From Prochloraceae cyanobacterium (GTDB taxonomy: Bacteria; Cyanobacteriota; Cyanobacteriia; Cyanobacteriales; JASJDA01), in NCBI GenBank assembly GCA_030065755.1, contig JASJDA010000023.1, positions 1-61,610 of the forward strand: DNA of 61,610 bases. The letters are read 5' to 3'. Shown here piece by piece: positions 9,691-17,634 of this stretch. Made by a program: the position numbers and the translations under genes. The first letter of the stretch is position 1. Each line of letters starts with the position of its first letter. Below the pieces are notes generated by a model. The model searched no databases. It worked only from the letters and a program-made list of their open reading frames with translations, and was not told where the DNA came from.

Positions 9691-9835
9691 CATCCTCCCC
9701 GACTTGCGCTCAAGTTTGGACGGGGCTGACAAAACTCGCCATTTGGCTTTCCTGCTGCTGCGAGTGCCAGCTAGATTGATATTGCTACCAGTCCCCGCCG
9801 CGTTGCCGAATCACAGGCGTTTTCCTGGTTAAATT
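9691..9835 (-). mobile_element. Orphan right-end / omega-RNA-like remnant of an IS200/IS605 element
   Basis: Read on the minus strand, this stretch ends in a G-rich hairpin and then GGAGGATGTCAC. That is the arrangement I know from right ends of cyanobacterial TnpB elements, where the guide RNA scaffold lies. The hairpin is CCCCG-ACTTG-CGCT-CAAGT-(TTGGA)-CGGGG at 9697-9725. Upstream on the minus strand are GCAGGAAAGCC and CGGCAACGCGGCGGGGACTGG, also scaffold-like. No tnpB ORF follows to the right, so the nuclease gene is lost. Identification is by remembered pattern, not by search. Confidence 0.5.
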
Positions 9836-9979
9836 TAGTGACAAGTAAAAAACATCGTTTGAACGCACTCTAACTAAACTTCCGTTATAGTTGAGGGTTT
9901 TTTCGCAGTTTCTGCTCAACTAACTCGATAAGTTATCAATGCGCTTCAGATAGTATCTCGCAGTTATTTTAACAGTTGC

Positions 9980-10064
9980 CAGTTACCAATTATCAATTAT
10001 CAATTGATTCAAAAATGAATTCACAACTGATAACTGATAACTGATAACTGATAACTGATAACTG
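9980..10064. repeat. Heptameric tandem repeats (CTGATAA)5 with a 50-nt dispersed unit
   Basis: A 50-nt unit at 9980-10029 runs from CAGTTACCAATTATCAA to AATTCACAACTG. It is followed by five copies of CTGATAA (10027-10061). An inverted copy of the 50-nt unit occurs at 15888-15930 but is exactly one heptamer (TATCAAT) shorter. Cyanobacterial genomes are known for such short tandemly repeated repetitive (STRR) sequences. The rest of 9836-10181 is noncoding; no further structure is assigned. Confidence 0.85.
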
Positions 10065-10181
10065 GTATAACATGTTAGGCGATCGCGATCTTCAACGGTT
10101 TTCTGGTTAAACCCAATTTTTTATTCTGCGATTTTGGGCAGTTTGTGGGGAATCATAAATATAACGACTAACAAAAATACT

Positions 10182-10739
10182 ATGAAAAGAATTTTTGGTA
10201 CATTTTTATTGGCTATCGCCTCAATAACTTTAACATCTTCTCCCTCAAATTCCCAAGAATGCTATGGAAGGATATATGGATCTGATGGTAGGCAGGTTGA
10301 CATTGGTTCCCTGTGTGGTGGGGGACAAAATTCAGGAAATTTCTATCAAAATAATCCCGATCGCTCCTCTGGAGTATTTCGAGCTAGGATTATACGAAGA
10401 CTGAGTGGAGTTCCTGTTGTGGCTGTTAAGTTTAACGGTCAGCAATCTTATCCTATGCTATTGGACACTGGAGCTAGTTATACTGTAATAACTCCACAAA
10501 TGGCACGAGCTTTAGGAGTTAAAGAACAAGGCTCCATACCCGTTAGTACAGCTAGCGAGAGTGTAGTTCACTTTGGTACTGGTTACGTAGGTTCAGTGGA
10601 AGTAGGCGGTTTTATGAGTAGAAACCTTTACGTGGCGATCGCCTCCGATCAACTTGCTATCGGACTTCTCGGACAAAATTTCTTCGGCAATTATGACGTG
10701 ACTATTAGGAAAGATTATGTGGAGTTTCACCCCCGCTAA
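10182..10739 (+). CDS. Exported retropepsin-like aspartic protease
   Basis: A protein of 185 residues from ATG 10182, chosen because MKRIFGTFLLAIASITLTSSP makes a good signal peptide. The mature part has a single aspartic-protease domain with the active-site motif MLLDTGASYTVIT at about residues 100-112. The flap-side strand (VHFGTGYVGSVEVGGF) and the conserved GLLGQNFFGNYDV near the C-terminus complete it. Single-domain retropepsins work as homodimers. A Cys pair (ECYGR...GSLCG) near the mature N-terminus may form a disulfide. It stands about 500 bp after hinT and 15 bp before the nuclease-like gene. Its substrate is unknown. Confidence 0.8.
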   Translation: MKRIFGTFLLAIASITLTSSPSNSQECYGRIYGSDGRQVDIGSLCGGGQNSGNFYQNNPDRSSGVFRARIIRRLSGVPVVAVKFNGQQSYPMLLDTGASYTVITPQMARALGVKEQGSIPVSTASESVVHFGTGYVGSVEVGGFMSRNLYVAIASDQLAIGLLGQNFFGNYDVTIRKDYVEFHPR

Positions 10740-10754
10740 AAGCGATCGTAAGGA

Positions 10755-11546
10755 ATGGGTAAAACATTGTCTCTAACTCGCATATCTCAAAAACAGCTAA
10801 ATTTGCTCTCTACTTGCCCGCCCCAATTTCAACGTATATATTTAGAGAAGTTAGCAACTCCAGTTAATCCCGAACAACAGGAAAAGCTTCTTTGGGGCAG
10901 TCAATTTCATTTATTGATGCAGCAAAGAGAATTGGGATTGCCCATTGAATCTCTTATTACAGAAGACGATCGACTTCATCATTCTATTAATTCTTTAGTG
11001 GTTGCTGCTCCAGAAATATTACAGCAGCAGCCAAATAGTTGGCGCGAAGCAGAACATTACCGCGCTTTGAATTTTCAAAATTATATACTTACAGTTGTTT
11101 ACGACCTACTCGTTGCCGATCGCTCCTGGGCACAAATTATAGATTGGAAAACTTATCTCCAACCAGAAAATAAAGCTAAGTTGGCACAAAACTGGCAAAC
11201 TCGCCTTTACCTCTACGTCTTGGCAGAAACTTCTGAATATTTGCCAGAACAAATTTCGATGACTTATTGGTTTGTTCGACTTCCTACTCAACCCCAAAAG
11301 GTGACTTTTAATTACAATAGTGCTAAACACGAACAAACTCGACAAGATTTAACTCGCTATCTCAACTTACTCGATCGCTATTTTGACGATTATTACGATC
11401 GGGGTATTCCTTTTCCTCATTTGCCTAATTGTCACGAGAGTTGTCCTTTCTCTAAATATTTTTCGACACCTGAAGAAACATTGACAAATCAAGATATATC
11501 AATACATCAAGACTGGTTGACTTCAATTTCTGAGATTGAACTTTAG
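10755..11546 (+). CDS. PD-(D/E)XK nuclease-superfamily protein (RecB/Cas4-like fold)
   Basis: This 263-residue protein begins LSLTRISQKQLNLLSTCPPQFQ, a typical RecB-family nuclease start (S-x-S-x-L...C-P-x-x-F). It continues with GSQFHLLMQQREL (GxxxH), a probable acidic ligand in VVYDLLVADRSW, and QIIDWKTYL as the D-WKT catalytic strand. A C-terminal cluster, LPNCHESCPFSKYF, has two cysteines but not the four needed for the usual Cas4/AddB iron-sulfur site. The likely role is nucleic-acid cleavage or a degenerate relative; no cas genes are near. It follows the aspartic protease gene by 15 bp. The AAGGA before the ATG is unusually close to it. Confidence 0.75.
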   Translation: MGKTLSLTRISQKQLNLLSTCPPQFQRIYLEKLATPVNPEQQEKLLWGSQFHLLMQQRELGLPIESLITEDDRLHHSINSLVVAAPEILQQQPNSWREAEHYRALNFQNYILTVVYDLLVADRSWAQIIDWKTYLQPENKAKLAQNWQTRLYLYVLAETSEYLPEQISMTYWFVRLPTQPQKVTFNYNSAKHEQTRQDLTRYLNLLDRYFDDYYDRGIPFPHLPNCHESCPFSKYFSTPEETLTNQDISIHQDWLTSISEIEL

Positions 11547-11703
11547 CGCTACTTATGAGGAGAATATCGCGAAGGGAAAACAAACTTTTCGCTTTAGTAA
11601 CATTCTTAAAGCTACTCGAAGAATTTTATAACTAGAAAGACAAAAGCTGAGACAATAAACCACAATAACCACAATAAAAAGATCTCTTTAGGCTTAATTG
11701 AGG

Positions 11704-13443
11704 ATGAACTCCGTTTTTAGATGGATAACTTTTACTACTGCTTGTTTGAGTTTATCTATTAATTTACCTAAAAATGTAGGGGCAGTCCCCTTAAATGAAA
11801 CTACCCAATTAACAACTCAATTACCAACTCAATTACCAACTCAATTACCAACCCAATTACCAACCCAATTACCAAATCAATTACCAACTCAATTACCAAC
11901 TCAAGACTCAAAAGTTCCAAGTTTAGACGAAATAGAAAAAATTAGGAACCTATTGCAAAATTTTGACTCTGAAGATTACGATTATTGGGCGCAACTATGT
12001 CTCACCTTAGAAAAAAACAAAAAATATCCCGAAGCGCTTGCAGCTTGCGAAAAAGCTATTGCTAACAAACCACGGCGAGAGGAGATTCCCGATATTTGGA
12101 TGGCTCGCAGCAATAGTCTTTTTCACTTAAGAAGGTATTCTGAAGCAATAGTTTCCTACGATCGAGTTCTTAAAATCGATCGGAAATCTTCCATAGCTTT
12201 AACCTATCGCTGCGCCAGTAATTTTCACTTAGGTAAATATGATAATTCGATCGCTGATTGCCAAAAATCCATCCTGATAAATGGAGATTGGAGGAGAGGA
12301 AATCCAGCAATAGCTTGGTATTATCTCGGAGTTTCTTTGAGTCGAGCGGGTGACAAACAAGGTGCTTTAAGTGCTTTCTCTAGAGCCATATCGATCGAGC
12401 CAGAAAATAATTTAGCTTTGGCAGAACGCTGCCGTACTGTCTTAGAATTGGGTAGTGCCGAACCAGATCTCGAGATTTGTCCTCAACAACAAACTATCGG
12501 TCTCTACAATCGATGGCTATCTGTTAACTCTGACGATGACATCGCTCTAACTGATAAGGGAATTTACCTACAAGAAATCAGTCAATTCCAAAAAGCTCTA
12601 GCAGCTTATGACAAAGCACTTGAATATAATCATAAATCCTCCTACATACTAGGTCGTCGCTGCGAAGTATTAAACCGATTACAAAATTATCAACAAGCGC
12701 TAGCAAGCTGCGACAAAGCATTAGAAGGCGATCGCATTTGGGGCGATACTAGTCCAGCTCACGTTTGGAGTCAAAAAAGTCGAGCCCAAATAGGATTAAA
12801 TCAGTACCAACAAGCCCTTGTTTCCGCCGACAGAGCGATCGCCCTCGATCCCCAGAATATAGAGGCTTGGAACAATAAAGGAGTTAGCCTTTGGTATTTG
12901 CAGCAGTATCAGGCAGCTTTAGCATCCATACAAAAAGCGATCGATATTAATCCTCAATATACTCGCGGTTTATTTAATTACGGTCGCATATTTAGCTCGT
13001 TAAACAAATACGGAGAAGCGATCGCCATTTACGACACTATTCTCAAAGATAATGTCCGACAAACAGACAAAGTATTATATGCTGATATTTGGATAAATAA
13101 AAGTGCAGCTCTGTTGAACTTGGGTAGATGCCAAGAAGCTTTAAAGTCAACCCAAAAAGCTATCGCTCTCAATCCAAACTCTTTTGAAGCTTGGTATAAC
13201 CAAGGTGTTGTCTCATTCTGTTTGGGAAATTACGATCTAGCTTTAAATTCATATCAAAAAGCAAAAACTCTCAATCCAAAAAATGTCTATGTCCTTACTG
13301 GTATGGGAATAGTTCTAGAAAAATTAGGTCGCTATCAAGATGCACTTCAGGTTTTAGAACAAGCCTTGGATCTCAATCCCGATTATAGTCTGGCAAAAAA
13401 AAGTCGAGATAGATTATTAATTCAAATAAATCAAAATATCTAG
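11704..13443 (+). CDS. Exported TPR-repeat protein with a TQLP-repeat linker
   Basis: A protein of about 579 residues from ATG 11704 (TTG 11698 is an alternative). A signal-like N-terminus (FRWITFTTACLSLSINL) is followed by a low-complexity linker of TQLP repeats at residues ~34-68. Then come about ten tetratricopeptide units of the form W-x-x-G-x-x-L-x-x-Y-x-x-A-x-x-x-Y/F-x-K-A-I-x-x-x-P. Examples are GVSLSRAGDKQGALSAFSRA and GVSLWYLQQYQAALASIQKA. TPR arrays form a superhelical scaffold for protein binding, here probably in the periplasm or at the cell surface. The following pentapeptide-repeat gene begins about 10 bp downstream, so the pair is likely co-expressed. The partner is unknown. 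Confidence 0.85.
   Translation: MNSVFRWITFTTACLSLSINLPKNVGAVPLNETTQLTTQLPTQLPTQLPTQLPTQLPNQLPTQLPTQDSKVPSLDEIEKIRNLLQNFDSEDYDYWAQLCLTLEKNKKYPEALAACEKAIANKPRREEIPDIWMARSNSLFHLRRYSEAIVSYDRVLKIDRKSSIALTYRCASNFHLGKYDNSIADCQKSILINGDWRRGNPAIAWYYLGVSLSRAGDKQGALSAFSRAISIEPENNLALAERCRTVLELGSAEPDLEICPQQQTIGLYNRWLSVNSDDDIALTDKGIYLQEISQFQKALAAYDKALEYNHKSSYILGRRCEVLNRLQNYQQALASCDKALEGDRIWGDTSPAHVWSQKSRAQIGLNQYQQALVSADRAIALDPQNIEAWNNKGVSLWYLQQYQAALASIQKAIDINPQYTRGLFNYGRIFSSLNKYGEAIAIYDTILKDNVRQTDKVLYADIWINKSAALLNLGRCQEALKSTQKAIALNPNSFEAWYNQGVVSFCLGNYDLALNSYQKAKTLNPKNVYVLTGMGIVLEKLGRYQDALQVLEQALDLNPDYSLAKKSRDRLLIQINQNI
11809..11904 (+). repeat. 12-bp in-frame tandem repeat coding for (T/N)QLP units
   Basis: About eight copies of a 12-bp unit of the form ACCAACTCAATT lie inside the TPR gene and encode Thr-Gln-Leu-Pro. 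Because the unit is a multiple of three, copy-number changes would alter linker length without a frameshift. The copies differ by single bases (ACCAACCC, ACCAAATC), which suggests some age. Confidence 0.9.
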
Positions 13444-13452
13444 TGTTTGGCG

Positions 13453-14436
13453 ATGAAATATGCACTGATTTTATTCAAGCCAGTAATGGCGATCGCTTTA
13501 CTTAATGGACTGTGGTTTACTTCCTTGTGGCTAAATATTCCCGCGCAAGCTGAAGATTATGATTCTCTAAGAAGGTTGCGGGACAGTAGAGACTGTCGTG
13601 GTTGCGATCTTTACAGCGCCGATCTCGAAGGAATTTACTTGCGAAATGCCAGCCTCGATCGCGCCGATCTCCGCAAGGCTAATTTGAAAAATGCCGATTT
13701 ACAAGGTGCTTTTCTGCTGAATGCAGATCTAACAGATGCCAATCTGCAAAACGCCGATCTCAGATATGCCGATCTCAGGGGTGCTAATCTCAGGGGTGCT
13801 AAATTAGACGGCGCTATTATTAATAAGACTACTCTTTTGGATCCCAAATGGCTTTTAGTTTCGCAGCTGGCTAATAGATCTGTTAGGGAAACCAATCTGG
13901 CTCAAATAGATCTACAACAAGGAAATCTCAACGGTATTGACTTGAGAAAGTTTAACCTAGAAGGAGCAAATTTGGCACGAGCTAATCTTATTCGTACTAA
14001 TTTGCGCAAAATGAATCTTCAAAGTGCTAACTTGGAAAAAGCCAATCTATCTATTGCCGATTTACAGGAAGCAAATTTAAGTTTTACTAACTTAGAAAGA
14101 GCTAATTTAGATGGAGCAAACTTAGCAAGAGCAAATCTGTCTAGGGCTAATATGAGAGAGGTAAATTTACAAAATGCCAACTTAAAAGGGGCGACTTTAA
14201 GTGGTTCGGATTTGAGAGACGCTAATCTAAATAATCTCGACTTAAGTAACGCAGATTTAAGAAACGTAAATCTAACAGGTGCTAATATTGGAGCAGTTCG
14301 TATCGATGGCGCTGACTTAAGAGGAGCGAATTTGAACGGTGCTAGATTTGAAAGATTAGATCTAGGCGCGATCGAAGAAATAGACGTTAAATTATGCGGT
14401 GCAATTCTGCCTAATGGAAGGGAATATGTTTGTTGA
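13453..14436 (+). CDS. Exported pentapeptide-repeat protein
   Basis: A protein of about 327 residues from ATG 13453. The hydrophobic N-terminus (KPVMAIALLNGLWFTSLWLNIPAQA) is a probable signal peptide. Two long blocks of A(D/N)LXX pentapeptides follow, at about residues 50-115 and 155-310, for example ADLRKANLKNADLQGAFL. These fold into a right-handed quadrilateral beta-helix. The short interruption between blocks (about residues 120-150) lacks the motif. Cyanobacteria have many such proteins in the periplasm or thylakoid lumen, most without a known role. A CRGCDLYSADL segment precedes the first block. It lies 10 bp after the TPR gene. Confidence 0.9.
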   Translation: MKYALILFKPVMAIALLNGLWFTSLWLNIPAQAEDYDSLRRLRDSRDCRGCDLYSADLEGIYLRNASLDRADLRKANLKNADLQGAFLLNADLTDANLQNADLRYADLRGANLRGAKLDGAIINKTTLLDPKWLLVSQLANRSVRETNLAQIDLQQGNLNGIDLRKFNLEGANLARANLIRTNLRKMNLQSANLEKANLSIADLQEANLSFTNLERANLDGANLARANLSRANMREVNLQNANLKGATLSGSDLRDANLNNLDLSNADLRNVNLTGANIGAVRIDGADLRGANLNGARFERLDLGAIEEIDVKLCGAILPNGREYVC

Positions 14437-14472
14437 ATTGTCCGATTTTTGAGAGCATTTTAACTAAGGATG

Positions 14473-14582
14473 AAGGATGAAATGTAAAGGATGAATTTTT
14501 TGAGTTTTCTAATAATGTTTTAGTAACAATGGAAACCAGTGAGGTTTAAGTTCTCATCTTTCATCCTTTTACTTTTATCCTT
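14473..14582. repeat. Imperfect inverted repeat of AAGGATGA-type heptamers downstream of the pentapeptide gene
   Basis: The 23-nt arm 14473-14495 (AAGGATGAAATGTAAAGG...) is matched by the inverse of 14560-14582 with a few mismatches; the loop is about 64 nt. It falls in the gap between the pentapeptide gene and the first CIS-locus gene and could form a long hairpin that ends the transcript. No T-tract follows, so termination is only possible. Confidence 0.5.
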
Positions 14583-14650
14583 ACTTTTAACTAGTTTGTA
14601 GCCAAATGTAGCCGATAGAAAATATAAATCTGTTTGCATTTATTTGTAAG

Positions 14651-15853
14651 ATGAACGAGCCATTTTTTCCGCCACCGTCGATCGACCCCATAAAAAACCT
14701 GCGATCTCTCGAACGTCTTCGAGTTTATGACAGCTTGATGATTAATGCCGATCGCTGGCGTAAAGCACACGAATATCATCGGCAACGTCAAAATATTCAC
14801 TATCAATCTCTCGACCAGCCTGGGATTGTTTACGGACTGGGAGTGCGTAAAATTGAAGCACCACAAGAGGTTTCCGCTCAGTTTCGCAACATGCTTTGGG
14901 TGCAAGTTCAACCAGGGATTGCTATTGACTGGGAAGGTAATCCGATCGTAGTTCCAGAGGCGATCGACTTTCCATTTACTTTACCTCAATTTTCCTCAGA
15001 CGACCCCTTGACAGTATACTTGGTGGTTAGCTTTCGAGATCCAGAAAATTTAAGCAAAAAAAACGCCCAAGAGACATTTTTAGAAACTTTTAGGCTAGAC
15101 CAAAAAACTGTCATTCCCATTCACGGAGAAGTGGAATTATGCCGCATTCTTTGGGAACCAGGAACTACAAAAATTGAAAAGCCTCAAGACGTTTTATTTC
15201 CCAAGCCCAATCAATTAGACTTGCGCTACCGACTTCAAGCTAAGAGCAGACCGCAAGCTAATGTGCGTATTGGAGCCTTAGATAATTTACCTCAAAATAC
15301 CAAAGACAATCTCTCCTCTCTAATGGCTTGCGTATCTGCTCTTTACCCAGCTTTCCAAGGAGTCGAAGAAGTAGGCTCCGTGCTGTTGAGAACTCAACAA
15401 TCTGTTGCCGATTATGACCTATTTTATCTTTCCGACCGCGATTTTCAGACCCTCAAGGAAAGGGAATTTCAGATTCTCAAAGACTATTTGAAGACAGGGG
15501 GGGTTCTTTTTATTGAAGCACCTACAGGAGATCGATCTATAGAAAGTTTGAGTGCTTTAATTCCAGAAAAGCTAAATATAGGCTCATTAACTTGGGAAAA
15601 TTTAGGGAAAGATCACCCCCTCAGAAGGCAACCTTTCTTGTTTGTGGCACTGCCAGAAATTAACAGATATCCGATCGAAGTATGGCACGACGGCGGAGGT
15701 ATTATTTTAGTAGAAGGGGAACTATCTGCTGCTTGGGGATTTGACGAGGAGCTTTTTCTTTCTCGCAATGATATCCGTACAGCTCAAGAATTTGGCATTA
15801 ACCTCCTACATTTTGCTTGGCAGCGAAGAAATTTGACCGATTTGCTCAGCTAA
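14651..15853 (+). CDS. CIS-locus protein with an N-terminal CIS-associated domain and a DUF4159-like C-terminal domain
   Basis: A 400-residue soluble protein. The N-terminal part (RLRVYDSLMINADRWRKAHEYHRQRQ, then QPGIVYGLGV and VQVQPGIAIDWEGNPIVVP) matches a pattern I know from proteins encoded in contractile injection loci of diverse bacteria. Those usually start with L-x-V-x-D-G-x-x-L-x-x-x-D-W. The C-terminal part (DYDLFYLSDRDFQTL, then DYLKTGGVLFIEAPTG) resembles DUF4159, a Rossmann-like glutamine-amidotransferase-type fold without an obvious catalytic Cys. It is convergent with the cap-protein gene, separated by a 112-bp repeat. A structural or assembly role in the CIS is inferred from position only. 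Confidence 0.65.
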   Translation: MNEPFFPPPSIDPIKNLRSLERLRVYDSLMINADRWRKAHEYHRQRQNIHYQSLDQPGIVYGLGVRKIEAPQEVSAQFRNMLWVQVQPGIAIDWEGNPIVVPEAIDFPFTLPQFSSDDPLTVYLVVSFRDPENLSKKNAQETFLETFRLDQKTVIPIHGEVELCRILWEPGTTKIEKPQDVLFPKPNQLDLRYRLQAKSRPQANVRIGALDNLPQNTKDNLSSLMACVSALYPAFQGVEEVGSVLLRTQQSVADYDLFYLSDRDFQTLKEREFQILKDYLKTGGVLFIEAPTGDRSIESLSALIPEKLNIGSLTWENLGKDHPLRRQPFLFVALPEINRYPIEVWHDGGGIILVEGELSAAWGFDEELFLSRNDIRTAQEFGINLLHFAWQRRNLTDLLS

Positions 15854-15859
15854 TTAAAT

Positions 15860-15962
15860 CAGTTATCAGTTATCAGTTATCAGTGAACAGTTGTGAATTC
15901 ATTTTTGAATCAATTGATAATTGGTAACTGACAGCTGATAACTGTTCGCTGTTCACTGACAA
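15860..15962. repeat. Heptameric (TTATCAG) repeat with an inverted copy of the 9980 unit
   Basis: Three TTATCAG copies are followed by the 43-nt unit 15888-15930, which is the reverse complement of 9980-10029 minus one heptamer. The unit contains an internal ATTCA-TTTT-TGAAT hairpin. The repeat fills the gap between two convergent genes (stops at 15853 and 15966), where it may serve as a shared transcription end. Confidence 0.85.
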
Positions 15963-15965
15963 CTG

Positions 15966-17330
15966 TTAAAGAGGAGGTAAGAAAAACTGCGATCGTTCTT
16001 TGGAGGAATCGACGCGAACAGCCTTGGTGTCTAAGAAATCTCCCTCGAGATCGTCGTCATCATTTTCCCCAATGATTATTTTCGGTTCGCAATACTGACC
16101 CACAGTCATACTATTCGGATTGGTATCGATCCTTAAAGGACTTTCAGCACCATCTATTTGTACCCTTACCAAGTACGTGCCTGCTTTAACACCGTTAGCT
16201 GGAAAAACAATTAAGTTAGTATTATTTCCACGCCTTTTAGCTGGAAAAACGTAACTTTCTGGGTTCTTATTTGATGTTTCATTGAGTAGCAAATAAACTC
16301 GCTGTCTTTTAGTAACTTTTAAATCTACTTGAATATTTATATTAGCTGAATATAATTGCTGCCAATCCTCATTTCGATCGGTAACCGTAACTTTGCCAAC
16401 AATATTAGGGCACAATACGAAAGGAACTATATTAGATTCAATAGTGCGAATGTAGTTATTTGTATTGTTTTTTGAGGGAGATTGAATAATTTGCAAACTT
16501 TGAACCCCTGCTCGTAACTCTTTACTCTCTGCTAGAAAAAGTGCGGACAGATCTAATCGAACATTATTATTTTGAATGTTCTGAGGCGTTATTTTTGCTT
16601 CGCCGATCTTGATTTGTGTATTATTACCTTGCAGTTTTTGACCGTAAATAATTAGATTGCTCTTTGCTGTAATCGTTCCTCTGGGTTTGCTATCTGACTC
16701 TATTCTCTCAATTAGAGGACGGGCAGGTGCTACATGAGTTGCAACGCTGCGTACTGGTAATGCAGATTGTCCTTTCTTTTCACCTTCAATTAAAACTGCT
16801 TTTACTAGATAGGATAAGGACAGAGAATAAGGAGACTGAAACATGACTGACCACAATCGAGATAATTCTTCTGCCTTCATCATGGTGGGGTAAAATCTTA
16901 CTTCCTGAAGCTGTTCGGCTAAGTTAGATTCAGCTAGAAAAGGCGATCGAAAAATAGTCTCGCGAATTATTTCTGGGGTGAGCGCTGCTCGATCGACCAG
17001 AGTTCGCACCACACAGCCGAGTAATTGCTGCGGTTCCAATTCCGTCTCATTACCCAAAAAAGTAAATAAATAGTGAAGGTCTAAAGCTAGCACCTTACTT
17101 TGTGTTAATCCTGATTGGGGACGACGGGGGCGCAAATCCATATTGCGCAAAGCGTCGCTAGGAGCAGCATGGTATAAAAAGATATTAATTTTGCGCTCTT
17201 TTACCCCGCTAGCCAAAGTGTCGGGGCGTACTGTTGTGACTTGAGTACCAGGTAAGTCATTTTTTATACCAGTTTGCAATATGTTTTTCAGCGCTGCTGT
17301 TACGGTAGCAATGGCTAGATAATTGCTCAT
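15966..17330 (-). CDS. CIS cap/tail-terminator protein (DUF4255, Pvc16/Cis16-like)
   Basis: A 454-residue protein. The first ~190 residues are a DUF4255 domain: an N-terminal helix (YLAIATVTAALKNIL), the segment RKINIFLYHAAPSDALRNMDLRPRRP, then ALDLHYLFTFLGNETELEPQQLLGCVVRTL. DUF4255 proteins (Pvc16, Afp16) cap the sheath and tube at the end distal to the baseplate. The C-terminal ~260 residues add Ig-like/IPT-type beta domains (for example TITAKSNLIIYGQKL), an extension seen in some relatives. The gene is on the opposite strand to the sheath gene, so both may be controlled from the shared 304-bp gap at 17331-17634. Confidence 0.88.
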   Translation of the reverse strand: MSNYLAIATVTAALKNILQTGIKNDLPGTQVTTVRPDTLASGVKERKINIFLYHAAPSDALRNMDLRPRRPQSGLTQSKVLALDLHYLFTFLGNETELEPQQLLGCVVRTLVDRAALTPEIIRETIFRSPFLAESNLAEQLQEVRFYPTMMKAEELSRLWSVMFQSPYSLSLSYLVKAVLIEGEKKGQSALPVRSVATHVAPARPLIERIESDSKPRGTITAKSNLIIYGQKLQGNNTQIKIGEAKITPQNIQNNNVRLDLSALFLAESKELRAGVQSLQIIQSPSKNNTNNYIRTIESNIVPFVLCPNIVGKVTVTDRNEDWQQLYSANINIQVDLKVTKRQRVYLLLNETSNKNPESYVFPAKRRGNNTNLIVFPANGVKAGTYLVRVQIDGAESPLRIDTNPNSMTVGQYCEPKIIIGENDDDDLEGDFLDTKAVRVDSSKERSQFFLPPL

Positions 17331-17634
17331 GAATTTAAATTATATATGATTTTAGTAAGTTATAAGTACGTATATCTTCTACTCTACTCTTTCTGGTTCT
17401 GGAGTTACCGTAATTTTTTATGCTTATAAAATCAATTTAAGTATTTTTTCTATTTTTTGCTTTGAATTTAAGCTAAATTATAAAATTAAACTTAATATTT
17501 TGAACGACAAAAAACATTAAATTTAATCTTTTGTTTTTTTTTTAAATATCTTGTATCATAATTTATGAGAACATACGGGTTCTCTAGGAAAAACTTAATA
17601 TTTCAGTGTTTACACTAAACAAGAGTATTTATTT
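17331..17634 (+). promoter_or_regulatory. AT-rich divergent control region before the CIS sheath gene
   Basis: The 304-bp gap between the cap gene and the sheath gene is very AT-rich, with T-runs at 17533-17543. It holds a 6-bp hairpin GAGAAC-ATACGG-GTTCTC at 17567-17584. The 17-nt motif ACTAAACAAGAGTATTT at 17614-17630 ends four bases before the sheath ATG. A near-identical copy lies upstream of the tube gene (19384-19400). The region must hold the promoters for both directions, but I see no clean -35/-10 pair. Confidence 0.5.

Noticed and set aside
9980-10064. CRISPR array
   Set aside because: The repeats are contiguous 7-bp units with no spacers; no cas genes are present. The same applies to the other heptamer tracts.
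13635-13895. 86-codon reverse ORF inside the pentapeptide gene
   Set aside because: Its Leu/Ala/Arg/Ser repeat is the antisense reading of the pentapeptide codons.
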